Both the position numbers and the translations under genes were made by a program. From positions 104,003 through 168,002 of the forward strand of contig JAUIHW010000006.1 in assembly GCA_030431775.1 (NCBI GenBank): DNA of 64,000 nt, given 5' to 3'. Below, one piece after another: positions 36,941-46,486 of this stretch. Each line of letters begins with the position of its first letter. Position 1 is the first letter of the stretch. Below the pieces are notes generated by a model, which was not told the origin of the DNA, made no database searches, and saw only the letters and a list, made by a program, of their open reading frames with translations. Source of the stretch: Gammaproteobacteria bacterium (GTDB taxonomy: Bacteria; Pseudomonadota; Gammaproteobacteria; Pseudomonadales; JAUIET01).

Positions 36941-37695
36941 TGCGCGACCAGGTCGTACTGATCAGCGGCGGCGCTACCGGTATTGGCCGGGGTATCGCTT
37001 TTTATCTGGGTGATCTCGGTGCCAAAGTGGCCATCTGCAGCCGCACACAGGAAAATCTGGACAAAGCTGTGACTGAATTGCAACAAGCCGGCGTAGACGC
37101 CATGGCCCACGTCTGTGACATACGAAAGCCCGACCAGGTGGAACGCACGGTAGGCGCAGTACTTCAACGCTACGGCCAACTCGATGTTCTGGTTAATAAT
37201 GCTGCAGGCAATTTTCCCGCACTGCTCAAAGACCTTTCCTATAACGGGTTTCGCACGGTGGTAGACATTGACCTGAATGGCACCTTTAACCTCACCAAGG
37301 CCTGTTATTCTGCCTGGTTCGCCGAACATGGCGGGTGCATTGTTAACATTTCCGCACCCTTCGAGGGCGCTGGTATTCCCTATCAGGCGCACGCCGCCGC
37401 GGCCAAAGCCGGCGTGAATTCATTGACCCGAACCTGCGCTGTGGAATGGCGCGGACAAAACATTCGCGTTAATGCCATTGAGCCGGGGCCAGTGTCGGAC
37501 ACTGAGGGAATGCAGCGACTTAACTCTGAGTTAAGCGTGCAAACTCGCAACGCCGTGCCAGCCTGCAGCCCACGCGACATCGGCAAAGCGGTGGCTTTCC
37601 TGGCCAGCGATGACGCCCGCTTTATCAGTGGCCAATGCCTGGCTGTTGACAGCGGCAGTGGTGTTGACCTGTTAAAACTATCATTAGCGGAGTAA
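36937..37695 (+). CDS. SDR reductase resembling peroxisomal 2,4-dienoyl-CoA reductase (DECR2)
   Basis: A 252-residue SDR with cofactor motif GGATGIGRG and an Arg in CSRTQ (NADPH preference). It has NNAAGNFPALLKDLSYNGF and VDIDLNGTFNLTKAC, which closely follow DECR2/SPS19. As in that group, the usual YxxxK tyrosine is absent (QAHAAAAKAG; the Lys is kept). Such enzymes reduce 2,4-dienoyl-CoA formed from polyunsaturated acids. It is coupled to the crotonase upstream; a SnoaL-like gene follows after 3 bp. Confidence 0.82.
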   Translation: MMRDQVVLISGGATGIGRGIAFYLGDLGAKVAICSRTQENLDKAVTELQQAGVDAMAHVCDIRKPDQVERTVGAVLQRYGQLDVLVNNAAGNFPALLKDLSYNGFRTVVDIDLNGTFNLTKACYSAWFAEHGGCIVNISAPFEGAGIPYQAHAAAAKAGVNSLTRTCAVEWRGQNIRVNAIEPGPVSDTEGMQRLNSELSVQTRNAVPACSPRDIGKAVAFLASDDARFISGQCLAVDSGSGVDLLKLSLAE

Positions 37696-37698
37696 TTC

Positions 37699-38211
37699 AT
37701 GGATTTGCAAACACTGGAACGACGCATTACCGAACTGGAAGACATTGAAGCCATCAAGCAACTCAAACAACGTTACCTTTATGCCTGTGATGAGCGCGAC
37801 GCCGACGCAGTGCAGTGCTGCTTTTGCAGAGACGAGGTACTGATTGATTTCGGCTTTATCGGACGCTTTACTCAGGCCAAAGACTTTGTGGATGTGTTTG
37901 TCCAGATGACCCAGAGCCCATACCACCTTGACCAGCACTATGGCATCGCCCCGATTATTCAGGTGCACGACCCAGAGCACGCCAGTGGTCGCTGGCGAAT
38001 CCATTTTCAGTTGCTGGATTCCGAGAAAGGTGTGGCGCAGTTCATGGGCGGCTACTATGCGGACCAGTACGTCAAACAGGACGGACAGTGGGCGATTCGT
38101 GAATCTGTGTACACGATATCGACCAACCTGATGATGCAAAAAGACAGCGCAGGCCTGTTACAGGCTGTTGAGTTGGGCGCCTTACACGCCATTGCCACCG
38201 AAATTGACTAG
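37699..38211 (+). CDS. SnoaL/NTF2-like protein
   Basis: A 170-residue protein with the N-terminal helix pattern of SnoaL-like ketosteroid-isomerase-fold proteins (LEDIEAIKQLKQRYLYACDE) followed by a curved beta sheet (VHDPEHASGRWRIHFQLL, YYADQYVKQDGQWAIRES). This fold includes isomerases, dehydratases and binding proteins for polycyclic substrates. It is the third gene of a run with 3-bp spacing, so it belongs to the same pathway. The catalytic role is not established. Confidence 0.8.
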   Translation: MDLQTLERRITELEDIEAIKQLKQRYLYACDERDADAVQCCFCRDEVLIDFGFIGRFTQAKDFVDVFVQMTQSPYHLDQHYGIAPIIQVHDPEHASGRWRIHFQLLDSEKGVAQFMGGYYADQYVKQDGQWAIRESVYTISTNLMMQKDSAGLLQAVELGALHAIATEID

Positions 38212-38221
38212 ACTGCCAACG

Positions 38222-39346
38222 CTATAGCTGGTCTAAGGCTACGGTCTTAACACTGATCGGCGCTATTTCCTCCTTGGGAAACATAAAGCGCCAGTAAATA
38301 ATGCCCGAGCTGCGCCCTTCCGTGTCCAGCCAGTTCGCCACACCCGGGTTTTCCGCAGCAATCACAATGCGGAAATGACCGTCATTGTCGCGTTCCATCT
38401 GGGTTTTGTTGAGTGCAATCTGCCGGTAGCGATGATCCAGTGTCTGTAAAAACCGATTCCACAGCGCGACACTGCTGTACAGGCACTCCGGCATAATGCC
38501 TTCCATTATCAGGGCCTGGCCGGGTTCAAGGTAGAATGGACAGGCCGTATAGGCAATATCCACCGCGCCGAAGCCGCCACCGTCGCCAGCTGTCCAGATC
38601 TGGGCCTGTGGCAGCTGATTGGCTTGCAATGAAAACCAGGCAGGCATGGTCTCAGGCGTTTGCGGACGCTGTTCAACGCTAACCGAGCGGATAAAGTTAT
38701 CCACCATTTGCAGCTTGGCCGCCATCAAATCATCACCGTAAGGCAGCATCGGGGTTACTTCATCAATTGGCTCTATGCGCAAAATCTGTTGCAGATCCGG
38801 GTCGCTGCACGCCGCTCGAGCGTTCTGATAGTAATGGCGGCTCATCACACAGTGCGCGTCCTCGGTCAGCTCGAGGCGATTGGCACCTTCCGCACCACCC
38901 GGCGGACTCAGTATGACTTCATAGCGCCCATCCTCGTCAATTATCATGTCCTCTGAGGTGATGTGCGCGACCACTTTGTCAGCCCAACCGCCAGGTTTTT
39001 GCAAGTGATAACAGGTAAAAGACAAATACACTTCACCGGTCAGCTGCCCGGAAATCCGGTAACTGCGCTTGCCATCCAGTGGGGCGTAATACACCGGATG
39101 GTCCGGCCCATCACCCTGATATTTTTTGGTGGGTGTGATCATGGGTGTAAAGTGTGGGAGTTCCGGGTCATTCTCCAGGTAATAATCGAAACCATTGCGC
39201 AGAATATGGGTAATCCAGCGAATACCCTCGGCAATGTCTGCCTCGGACTCAATGTTCCGTGCCGGGCTAAGGTATTCCAGGTCGATCTCCTTCAGGGTAT
39301 CCAACAGTTGATGCCAGGCTTTGCGAGATGCTGTCATTTTAGTCAT
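38222..39346 (-). CDS. DUF1214 domain protein
   Basis: A 374-residue cytosolic protein; the C-terminal half carries DUF1214-type features (GQALIMEGIMPECLYSSVALWNRFL, and a NPGVANWLDTEGRSSGIIYWR segment). The N-terminal part has DYYLENDPELPHFTPM. Members are common beside degradation genes for aromatic or steroid-like compounds, without a defined reaction. It is translationally coupled (4-bp overlap) to the SDR upstream at 39343. It converges on the SnoaL-like gene with 10 bp between. Confidence 0.78.
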   Translation of the reverse strand: MTKMTASRKAWHQLLDTLKEIDLEYLSPARNIESEADIAEGIRWITHILRNGFDYYLENDPELPHFTPMITPTKKYQGDGPDHPVYYAPLDGKRSYRISGQLTGEVYLSFTCYHLQKPGGWADKVVAHITSEDMIIDEDGRYEVILSPPGGAEGANRLELTEDAHCVMSRHYYQNARAACSDPDLQQILRIEPIDEVTPMLPYGDDLMAAKLQMVDNFIRSVSVEQRPQTPETMPAWFSLQANQLPQAQIWTAGDGGGFGAVDIAYTACPFYLEPGQALIMEGIMPECLYSSVALWNRFLQTLDHRYRQIALNKTQMERDNDGHFRIVIAAENPGVANWLDTEGRSSGIIYWRFMFPKEEIAPISVKTVALDQL

Positions 39347-40182
39347 ACGTCCACCGTCATTCGAGCGTCACCGAGCAGCTGGGTACCATCCAGGCTCATG
39401 ACGCGATTGCCTGTTGTAAATACAATATCGCGACTGTAAACAAACTGCGCTGTCTGTTTGCCACTACATAATTCCAGTGCCGCTTCAGCCATCATCTCAA
39501 CCGGCTCAACCATATCCGGTCGACGCCTGGCGATTGCTTCCACCTCGCCGCCTACGTTAGTCAACACGATATAGGAAGGTGACATTGCGTTGATGTAGAT
39601 ACCGTGTTCGATCATTTCGTGGGCAAGAATCTGTGAATAGCGGTTCAACGCGGCCTTGGTCGCACCATAGGCGCCAACCACCCAGGCCGCTATAGGCATA
39701 TCCGGGTACGGCAGCTCAATCAACTCTGCGGTTCGACTGCTGATATTCAGCACCCAGGCCTGCTCTTTTGCTTTCATGCTCGACAAGGACTGTTGGGTAA
39801 GCTCTACCGGCACATTGACGTTTACATCGTACATGCGGTTGCGTTCTTCGGTGCTGAGTTGGCTGGGCAGTTTCATAATGCCGGCGGCCGCATTATTGAC
39901 CAGAATATCGACTGGCCCGTAAAACTCCGCGGCCCGCGCCATTAGGTCACTGCGGGCCTCCGGATCGCTGAGGTCACAGGCCAGAGCGGCAGCTTCACCG
40001 CCGGCCTGGTTGATTTCTGCGACCGTTTGTTCCAGCGTACCGGGCAAATCACCATGGGCACCCATGCGCGATGCGTTTAACACTAAGCTGGCGCCTTCGG
40101 CCGAGAATCGCTGCGCTATCGCCTTACCGATACCGCGGCTCGCTCCGGTAATAAAGGCCACTTTACTATTCAGTTTACCCAT
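39343..40182 (-). CDS. SDR family oxidoreductase
   Basis: A 279-residue SDR with cofactor motif TGASRGIGKA, NNAAAGI, catalytic Ser in NISSRTAE and YGATK supplying Tyr/Lys. A 15-residue insertion before YGATK (ELPYPDMPIAAWVVG) is unusual for the family. It is the second gene of an operon sulfotransferase, SDR, DUF1214, all on the minus strand with an 11-bp gap and a 4-bp overlap. It probably oxidises or reduces a ring or chain hydroxyl group. Confidence 0.85.
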   Translation of the reverse strand: MGKLNSKVAFITGASRGIGKAIAQRFSAEGASLVLNASRMGAHGDLPGTLEQTVAEINQAGGEAAALACDLSDPEARSDLMARAAEFYGPVDILVNNAAAGIMKLPSQLSTEERNRMYDVNVNVPVELTQQSLSSMKAKEQAWVLNISSRTAELIELPYPDMPIAAWVVGAYGATKAALNRYSQILAHEMIEHGIYINAMSPSYIVLTNVGGEVEAIARRRPDMVEPVEMMAEAALELCSGKQTAQFVYSRDIVFTTGNRVMSLDGTQLLGDARMTVDV

Positions 40183-40193
40183 TATTTATCCCG

Positions 40194-41348
40194 TTAGGCC
40201 GATATCGGATCAACGAGCTCGCTCCGACGTGGCCAGTCGTATTGTTCATAAAAGTCGCTCAATTCGTTTTCAATTTGCTCGTAGCTCACCTGAAAATCAG
40301 AAATATCGTAGCGAAAACTTGAACTGTGTTTTTTCTCCCGCTCACCTTTTGCAACCAGGTATTCATCAAATTCCGGTGTAAGTTCAAGCTCAAGTGCCTG
40401 ATACACTTTTTTGATTGCCGCACGCGGGTCGCTGGTCAGCTCCCTATAATCCACCACCACTTGAGGCGTTTGAGGGTAACGTGCCAAAACGTCGCGAGGG
40501 TTGGTGAAGCTTTCGAAACAGGTTTGCAGCAACATCGCTTGCGATTGGGCATAATCACTGGGGCTCCACCCTTTGCCCTCCCAGCTGACTTTCACCAGCT
40601 GCATTCCACTGGGAATACACTGGCCGGGGTCACGCATCAACACAACAATACGAGCTCCGGGAAAATACTTGATCAGAGTTTCCACCCAACCGGACATGAC
40701 CGGATTTTTAGCCAGATGGATTTTATTGCCACCATTAAACAGCAGCTGCCGCTTGATGACTGCTCGATAAAAGCGCATCCAGCCTTTTTGTTTCGCTGGC
40801 ATCTGGTCGAGATGAAATTGGTCAATCACGTGCATGATTGGAAGGTCCAGTGCCCATTGCTGGCTGACAAAGGCCGGGCGTAATGCAAACGCATCCTCTT
40901 CCGATGCCCACAAGCTCATGTAGTGCATATGGCGATAGGGACCAAAGGTCTTGTCATCCCAGGCTACCAGTCGATTCTTGATCAATTCTCCAAACAACTT
41001 GCGATCCAGCCAGCCAACACCCTGGACGATGCGCTTTTGCAGCAACGACGGAAAGAACATTTCCCAGTATAGAAAGTAACTGAAGCGCTCACCGTCGTCG
41101 CTGAGCAAGCGGTGCATCAAGGTCGTGCCACTGCGCTGATGGCCGACAATAAATACCGGATCTTTGATCTCCTGCGTCCACAGCTTGGGAAAGAACAGGT
41201 AATCAAGCGCCATGAACAGCGCATGCACGGTACTTTCAAGCGGCACTAACACTAGCAGACGAACCAGCAATTTTGTACGCTTGGGATGACCTTTCAGTTG
41301 CCAAACGTGGCGCAACACCTTGCTGTAATAATCAAAGTCGAAATACAT
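40194..41348 (-). CDS. PAPS-dependent sulfotransferase family protein
   Basis: A 384-residue protein with the 5'-phosphosulfate loop VGHQRSGTTLMHRLL (about 73-87) and the 3'-phosphate motif RIVVLMRDPGQCIPSGMQL. It has a C-terminal helical region with KGEREKKHSSSF. These match the Sulfotransfer_3 family, which moves sulfate from PAPS to alcohols, amines or glycans. Its operon with an SDR and DUF1214 protein suggests a small hydroxylated metabolite, but this is inference. Confidence 0.82.
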   Translation of the reverse strand: MYFDFDYYSKVLRHVWQLKGHPKRTKLLVRLLVLVPLESTVHALFMALDYLFFPKLWTQEIKDPVFIVGHQRSGTTLMHRLLSDDGERFSYFLYWEMFFPSLLQKRIVQGVGWLDRKLFGELIKNRLVAWDDKTFGPYRHMHYMSLWASEEDAFALRPAFVSQQWALDLPIMHVIDQFHLDQMPAKQKGWMRFYRAVIKRQLLFNGGNKIHLAKNPVMSGWVETLIKYFPGARIVVLMRDPGQCIPSGMQLVKVSWEGKGWSPSDYAQSQAMLLQTCFESFTNPRDVLARYPQTPQVVVDYRELTSDPRAAIKKVYQALELELTPEFDEYLVAKGEREKKHSSSFRYDISDFQVSYEQIENELSDFYEQYDWPRRSELVDPISA

Positions 41349-41476
41349 AGCTGCATGGTAATCGCTTACGGCCAGTCACCAATATTACATATGCCTAATC
41401 TGCTAATGCCGGGTCCGTCAGCTGCAGCTGATAAACTGCCGTTGGCAGAAAAAGTACTAATCATCGGGAGTAAACA

Positions 41477-42394
41477 ATGCTGAAGAATCAACGCATTCTG
41501 GTCACAGGTGCCACCGGGCAAGTCGCACGAACACTAACTGAAAAGCTGAATGCAAACAATGAAGTGTGGGCCGCTGCCCGTTTCAGTGATCAGCAGGCAA
41601 AACAGGCGCTGGAGCAGGCCGGTGTACATACCGTCTACCTGAATATGGATGATCAGGATATGAGCGCCTTGCCGGATGTGGATTATGTGATTCACTGCGG
41701 TTGCAATACTTTCCCGCAAACTCAGGATGAAGCACTGCGGCAAAACGCCGAAGGCACCGGGTTTCTGATGCAACGCTATAAGGATGCCAAGGCGTTCTTC
41801 CATATGTCCAGCGATTCGGTTTACCGCGAAACTGAAGACCCGGCGGAGCTGATCAGCGAAGATGCGGTGCTCGGCGGATTCTCAGTCTACGCCCCACATT
41901 ACGCAATGAGTAAGCTGGCTGCTGAAGGTGTTGTTCGCTACCAGGCCCGCCAACTGCAACTGCCGACAATCATTGCCCGCCTGGATGTTGCCTATGGAGT
42001 GCACGGCCACGGTGGTGCCCCGATGGCGCTATACCAAATGATGAAACACGGCATGCCATATACCCGGCGCCGCAATGCCGACAGCTATTGCTGCCCTATT
42101 CATGAAGATGACATCGCCGAGCAGGTGCAGGCTTTGATCGAGCACGCGGCCATACCGGCTGTGACCGTGAACCTTGGCGGCGATGAATTAGTCACCATTG
42201 AAGAAATGATTACCTACCTGGAAGGCTTAACCGGCCTCACCATGACAATTGAAACCGGTGATCAGGCCACCTGGGGTATGAAATACGTGGACCCTGCCAA
42301 GCGCAGGGAACTGGCGGGACCGTGCAAAGTCAGCTGGAAAGCCGGTGTGCGCCAGGTCTTGGAGGCCCGCCATCCGGACGCCATCGCGAGCTAA
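41477..42394 (+). CDS. NAD-dependent epimerase/dehydratase family protein
   Basis: A 305-residue extended-SDR protein: TGATGQVARTL (cofactor loop near residue 10), HMSSDSVY and catalytic Tyr/Lys in YAMSK. Members act on sugar nucleotides, hydroxysteroids or other 3-hydroxy compounds. GGGAG lies 8-9 bp before the ATG. The gene is divergent from the sulfotransferase and is followed by the APH-like gene whose start is 5 bp after its stop. Confidence 0.85.
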   Translation: MLKNQRILVTGATGQVARTLTEKLNANNEVWAAARFSDQQAKQALEQAGVHTVYLNMDDQDMSALPDVDYVIHCGCNTFPQTQDEALRQNAEGTGFLMQRYKDAKAFFHMSSDSVYRETEDPAELISEDAVLGGFSVYAPHYAMSKLAAEGVVRYQARQLQLPTIIARLDVAYGVHGHGGAPMALYQMMKHGMPYTRRRNADSYCCPIHEDDIAEQVQALIEHAAIPAVTVNLGGDELVTIEEMITYLEGLTGLTMTIETGDQATWGMKYVDPAKRRELAGPCKVSWKAGVRQVLEARHPDAIAS

Positions 42395-42399
42395 CCGTG

Positions 42400-43443
42400 A
42401 TGGAACCCTCCGCCGTTACCCCTGAAAGCTGGCCTCACACTGTCAGCGAATGGCTGGCTGAGCAACTGGCCGGGTATGCCCCACCTTACGCCTATTCTCT
42501 AGTGCCCGCGGGCGGTTCCAATCTGACTTACATTGTGACGTCAGGTAGCGGCCGGCGTTTCGTGATGCGTCGCCCGCCTCTGGCGGCCCGACTGGCCACC
42601 GCCCACGACATGGCACGCGAATACCGCATTATGCAAGCACTGGCCGGCTCGCCCGTACCCGTTCCGAAAATGCTTGCTTTTTGTGACGATGAAACGATTT
42701 GTGATGTCAGTTTTTATTGCATGGAAATGGTCGATGGCCGGGTGATTCGCGACCATTCATCAGCAGCAGACCTCAATACCGAGCAATGCGCAACTGCTAC
42801 CCGTTCGCTGGTAGATGCTCAGGTGGCATTCCATACCATTGATCTGCAGGCCATTGGGCTTTCCGACCTGGCCCAGCACGACGCCTATCTGGAACGTCAG
42901 TTGCGGCGCTGGAAGAAGCAGGTAGACAAAGCCGCGGTGCGAGATGTACCCGCTTTCAACCAGCTCCACCAGGAATTATCCGGCAATATACCCGAGCAAT
43001 GCGCCGCTTCCGGCCTCGCTCACGGCGACTACCGTTTTGACAACACCATACTGGCTGAAGACCTGTCCATCGCTGCCGTGCTGGATTGGGAGCTCTGCAC
43101 CATCGGCGACCCGGTCGCAGACTTCATCTGGTCGCTGAATTACTGGGCACAGCCTGATGACACTCTATACTGGCTGCAGGACCCGCCCACGCTGAACCCC
43201 AATTTCCCGAGCCGGCAGCAGGTGATGAACTGGTATCAGCAAGCTTCCGGCATCAACGTAGAGCAACACCTGTCTTGGTATAACGCTTTCTCCTGGTGGA
43301 AACAGGCCTGTATTGTGGAGGGTGTCTACGCGCGCCTTCTCAAAGGTGCCAGCGGGGGCATGAAGGTAGCGGCCGCTGACCAAGTGGCCGAGCGGGTGGA
43401 TCGCTACCTGGTGCAAGCTGGAGAGTACGCTGCGTCGATTTGA
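42400..43443 (+). CDS. APH-like phosphotransferase (ACAD10/11 N-domain type)
   Basis: A 347-residue kinase-fold protein: glycine-rich loop near GGSNLTY, Brenner motif HGDYRFDN and metal-binding DWELCTIGDP. Its closest type is the aminoglycoside phosphotransferase-like domain associated with acyl-CoA dehydrogenases (ACAD10/11), proposed to phosphorylate 4-hydroxyacyl-CoA. The ATG at 42400 (or GTG at 42397) lies just after the preceding stop, so translation is coupled. Nothing suggests antibiotic resistance. Confidence 0.83.
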   Translation: MEPSAVTPESWPHTVSEWLAEQLAGYAPPYAYSLVPAGGSNLTYIVTSGSGRRFVMRRPPLAARLATAHDMAREYRIMQALAGSPVPVPKMLAFCDDETICDVSFYCMEMVDGRVIRDHSSAADLNTEQCATATRSLVDAQVAFHTIDLQAIGLSDLAQHDAYLERQLRRWKKQVDKAAVRDVPAFNQLHQELSGNIPEQCAASGLAHGDYRFDNTILAEDLSIAAVLDWELCTIGDPVADFIWSLNYWAQPDDTLYWLQDPPTLNPNFPSRQQVMNWYQQASGINVEQHLSWYNAFSWWKQACIVEGVYARLLKGASGGMKVAAADQVAERVDRYLVQAGEYAASI

Positions 43444-43470
43444 TAAGGTTTTTGGTGTAGCCAGCGGCTT

Positions 43471-45003
43471 CTAAGCGTCCGTGTTTTGCTTTCGTCGAGC
43501 AATGTAGGCAAGCAATTCTTCTTTGATCCCCGGGTTAAGCGGTGGTTCGCAATAGTCCTTTAGTATCTGCTTGGCCAGGAGATTGGCTTTTTCGTGTGCC
43601 TTGGGGCTGCCGGCTTCCTGCCAGCTTTCGAAGTTACGCCAATCCGACAATAACGGTGCGTAGAACGCCGATTCATAGCGCGCCTGGGTGTGAGCGGTGC
43701 CAAAGAAATGCCCGCCGCTGCCCACTTCACGAATCGCGTCCAGCGCCAAAGTGTCTTCATTCACTTCCAGACCTTGCAAATAAGTGGCGATCATCTGTAA
43801 CAAATCGGCGTCCAGGATCATCTTTTCGTATGATGCGCACAGGCCCCCTTCCAGCCAGCCTAGGCCATGCATCAGCATATTACAATGCCCGTTGATAGCG
43901 CCCCACAGTGCGAAGACTGACTCATAGGCCGCTTGCGCATCGACCGAATTTGCTGCATTGACATTAGAACTGCGGTACGGCAGCCCATAGCGCCTGGCCA
44001 GTTGTCCGCCTACTTGCGCGGCCAGCATATACTCAGGGGTACCGAATGCCGGCGCACCGGATTTCATATCCACATTCGAGGTAAAACCACCGTATACAAC
44101 CGGTGAACCAGCACGTACCGTCTGCGTGAATGCAATCCCTGCCAGCGCTTCGGCATTCTGCTGCGCTAACGCTCCGGCCAGAGTCACCGGCGCCATAGCA
44201 CCCGCCAACGTAAATGGCGTAAGAATAACAACTTGGTTATGGCTGGACATTTCTATGATCCCGCGCAGCATCGGCTCATCCATGGTCAGCGGCGAATTGG
44301 CATTGATCACCGTACACACGCTGGGCTCCTGTTCGAATTGCTCCTGACTAATGCCACGCGCAATGCGGGTCATTTCCAGCGCATCCAGATTTCGCTGCCT
44401 ACCCAGCGAATATATTGTGTAAACCTTGTCAGACAAAGTAATGAAATCGTAAATACAATCTAGATGTCGCGTTTCGGCAGGCAGGTCCACAGGCTCAACC
44501 GGATAACCGGTATACATATGCATTATGTTGAGGCTCTGCCCCAGTCTCAGCAGATTCTGATAATCGGCCCGATTGCCAGTACGCCGGCCGTGATCCAGAT
44601 CTGAGCAGTTTGGTGCGCTACCGACGGAGCAGAAATTCATGGCATTGTCGCCCACCAGCAAATTATGTTTAGGGTTCCGGGCATGTAACTGAAAACTGCT
44701 GGGCGCTTTAGCCACAGCCGAAACGATGAATTCCGGGTCAAATTGAACCAGTTTACGTTGCTCGCATACCGATTGACCGGCCTCGGCCAGCAGTTTGCGT
44801 GCGTCATCCAGCAGGAAAACTACACCCTGTTCTTGCAATATGGTCAGCGAGGCAAGATGAATCTGTTCGAGCTGGTCTTCACTGAGCGGGCATATCGGCG
44901 CGAAAGGCGTACGAACCGTTTGCCAGGGCAGCTGCTGTACTTCACTGCTGATACGCTGCGAGCGCCGTACGCCGCGCCCGCTGGTTCGACCGCGCCGGGC
45001 CAT
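43471..45003 (-). CDS. MttB-superfamily methyltransferase, non-pyrrolysine
   Basis: A 510-residue protein of the trimethylamine methyltransferase (MttB) superfamily with no in-frame stop, so no pyrrolysine is used. Conserved blocks are INANSPL, GAMAPVTL, DMKSGAPAFGTPEY, GGQLARRYGLPYRSS, DAQAAYES, GWLEGGL and TAHTQARYESAFYAP. Non-Pyl relatives (MtgB, MtcB and others) move a methyl group from betaine- or carnitine-type quaternary amines to a corrinoid protein. The first 20 residues are Arg-rich. It is coupled by one base to the upstream oxidase gene. No corrinoid protein is seen in the window. Confidence 0.85.
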   Translation of the reverse strand: MARRGRTSGRGVRRSQRISSEVQQLPWQTVRTPFAPICPLSEDQLEQIHLASLTILQEQGVVFLLDDARKLLAEAGQSVCEQRKLVQFDPEFIVSAVAKAPSSFQLHARNPKHNLLVGDNAMNFCSVGSAPNCSDLDHGRRTGNRADYQNLLRLGQSLNIMHMYTGYPVEPVDLPAETRHLDCIYDFITLSDKVYTIYSLGRQRNLDALEMTRIARGISQEQFEQEPSVCTVINANSPLTMDEPMLRGIIEMSSHNQVVILTPFTLAGAMAPVTLAGALAQQNAEALAGIAFTQTVRAGSPVVYGGFTSNVDMKSGAPAFGTPEYMLAAQVGGQLARRYGLPYRSSNVNAANSVDAQAAYESVFALWGAINGHCNMLMHGLGWLEGGLCASYEKMILDADLLQMIATYLQGLEVNEDTLALDAIREVGSGGHFFGTAHTQARYESAFYAPLLSDWRNFESWQEAGSPKAHEKANLLAKQILKDYCEPPLNPGIKEELLAYIARRKQNTDA

Positions 45004-46313
45004 CAGCCTAACACCGAGAAACTGCTGTTTCGATTGATCTCACGTAAACGCGAGCAGAATGCGGTGCTCACGATTCGATCAATGTACCGAAGATGGAAAT
45101 CAATTGGCTGCGTATCATGGTCATGGCCGTTTTCAACAGACTCTACAATATTGGCCATGATCTGGCCCGCAACCGGCGCGTTCTTGAACTGATTTCCGCT
45201 GGTGCCCACGGCCATATAGAAGCCAGGTAGATCAGATTTGTCGTAGATCGGCGCCCAGTCATCAGTAACATCGTACAATTCTACCACCCCGCTCGCGGTG
45301 CTAGGAATGCCAAGTTCCGGAACTCGTTGCGCTGCACGCATCACCAGGGTCTGCCACATATTTGAGAAATTGTGATCGAAATTGTCCGGATCAACCCACT
45401 CCCTATCGTCACAGGGAGGGTCTTCGCTACCTAACAAAATATGATTACCGCGCTCCGGACGCATGTAGCCACCGATATCACTGTCTGAGAAGATGCATCC
45501 CTGGTTTTCATAGTCATAGCCAGGCGGTGCAGCAACGTGAGCAACTTCGTGCCGCAACGCCCGGGTTTTTACTTTCATTGTACCTTCCACACCAGCAAGC
45601 TGGTTAAGCTTTGATGAATGCGGACCGGCAATGTTGATCACAACCGGTGAACTGATTGTTTCCCCATCCGTCGTGCGGATCCCTGCTACCTTGCCACCGC
45701 TTTGCATAATTTCAGCAACCGCCGTATTGAATCGAAATCTGGCGCCATTTTTTTCAGCTGCTCGCTGCAGATTGTGTGTGGCCAACTGCGGGTCGCTAAC
45801 AAAACCTGCCTGATGAAACAACACGCCCCCCAGCAATTGCGCTTCGTTGGCAACGCCAAAATCCGGATCGTCAATAGTCTTGGCGGGATAAAACGATTTT
45901 GTACTCAGCATCGGCAGGCGCTCGCGCATCTGCTCAATCGTCAGGTGTTCATAGGTTGCCCCCAGCTCGTCCATAATCGCGCACGCATCCCGCAATTCAT
46001 TATTGTGCGGAGTTTTGCTTACCATAGCCCCACAATTGTTATAGGTGACAAAACCGCGCTCGTCATCGGCATCCAGAAACTCCTGCCAATCACGCCAATA
46101 AAAATGCCCTTCGTAGGCAATCGCGGAGGCATCCACCGTGGAGTAATAGGGCCGGATGATGGCGCAAGAGCCCGAAGTTGAACCGTAACCGGCGGCCGGT
46201 AGCCGATCCACAGTCAGCACTCGCCAGTTCTTGCGCGACAGGGCAAGTGAGGTTGCTGCACCAATGATTCCGGCGCCGATGATCACTGCATCATATCGGT
46301 TTGATTCGCTCAT
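45003..46313 (-). CDS. FAD-dependent amine/amino-acid oxidase (DAO family)
   Basis: A 436-residue flavoprotein with N-terminal FAD motif IIGAGIIGAATSLALSRK, a second-strand acid after VLTVDR, GSTSGSCAIIRPYYS, and C-terminal FYMAVGTSGNQFKNAP that closes the flavin site. It resembles SoxB/DadA-type oxidases, which oxidise secondary or tertiary amino acids such as sarcosine or dimethylglycine. It is upstream of and co-transcribed with the MttB-like gene and divergent from the BCCT transporter, which suggests a methylated amine substrate. Confidence 0.87.
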   Translation of the reverse strand: MSESNRYDAVIIGAGIIGAATSLALSRKNWRVLTVDRLPAAGYGSTSGSCAIIRPYYSTVDASAIAYEGHFYWRDWQEFLDADDERGFVTYNNCGAMVSKTPHNNELRDACAIMDELGATYEHLTIEQMRERLPMLSTKSFYPAKTIDDPDFGVANEAQLLGGVLFHQAGFVSDPQLATHNLQRAAEKNGARFRFNTAVAEIMQSGGKVAGIRTTDGETISSPVVINIAGPHSSKLNQLAGVEGTMKVKTRALRHEVAHVAAPPGYDYENQGCIFSDSDIGGYMRPERGNHILLGSEDPPCDDREWVDPDNFDHNFSNMWQTLVMRAAQRVPELGIPSTASGVVELYDVTDDWAPIYDKSDLPGFYMAVGTSGNQFKNAPVAGQIMANIVESVENGHDHDTQPIDFHLRYIDRIVSTAFCSRLREINRNSSFSVLG

Positions 46314-46486
46314 AGTCTCAAGACTCCGGTTTGCGTATTAACTTGTACAGGGCCGACTGGACCCGGTCTTCCCTGGAAGCGACTTTTTTGTTGAATCTTT
46401 AGTCATATTTGCCTTTCACCCCTACGCGGGTAGCGATGCTTATGTTAGGGTCGGGCCCCTGGACCATAACAATAATCGAGTGCCAA

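Noticed and set aside
42400..43443. Aminoglycoside resistance gene
   Set aside because: It has the APH fold, but the context and sequence type match the ACAD10/11-linked kinases of acyl-CoA catabolism.
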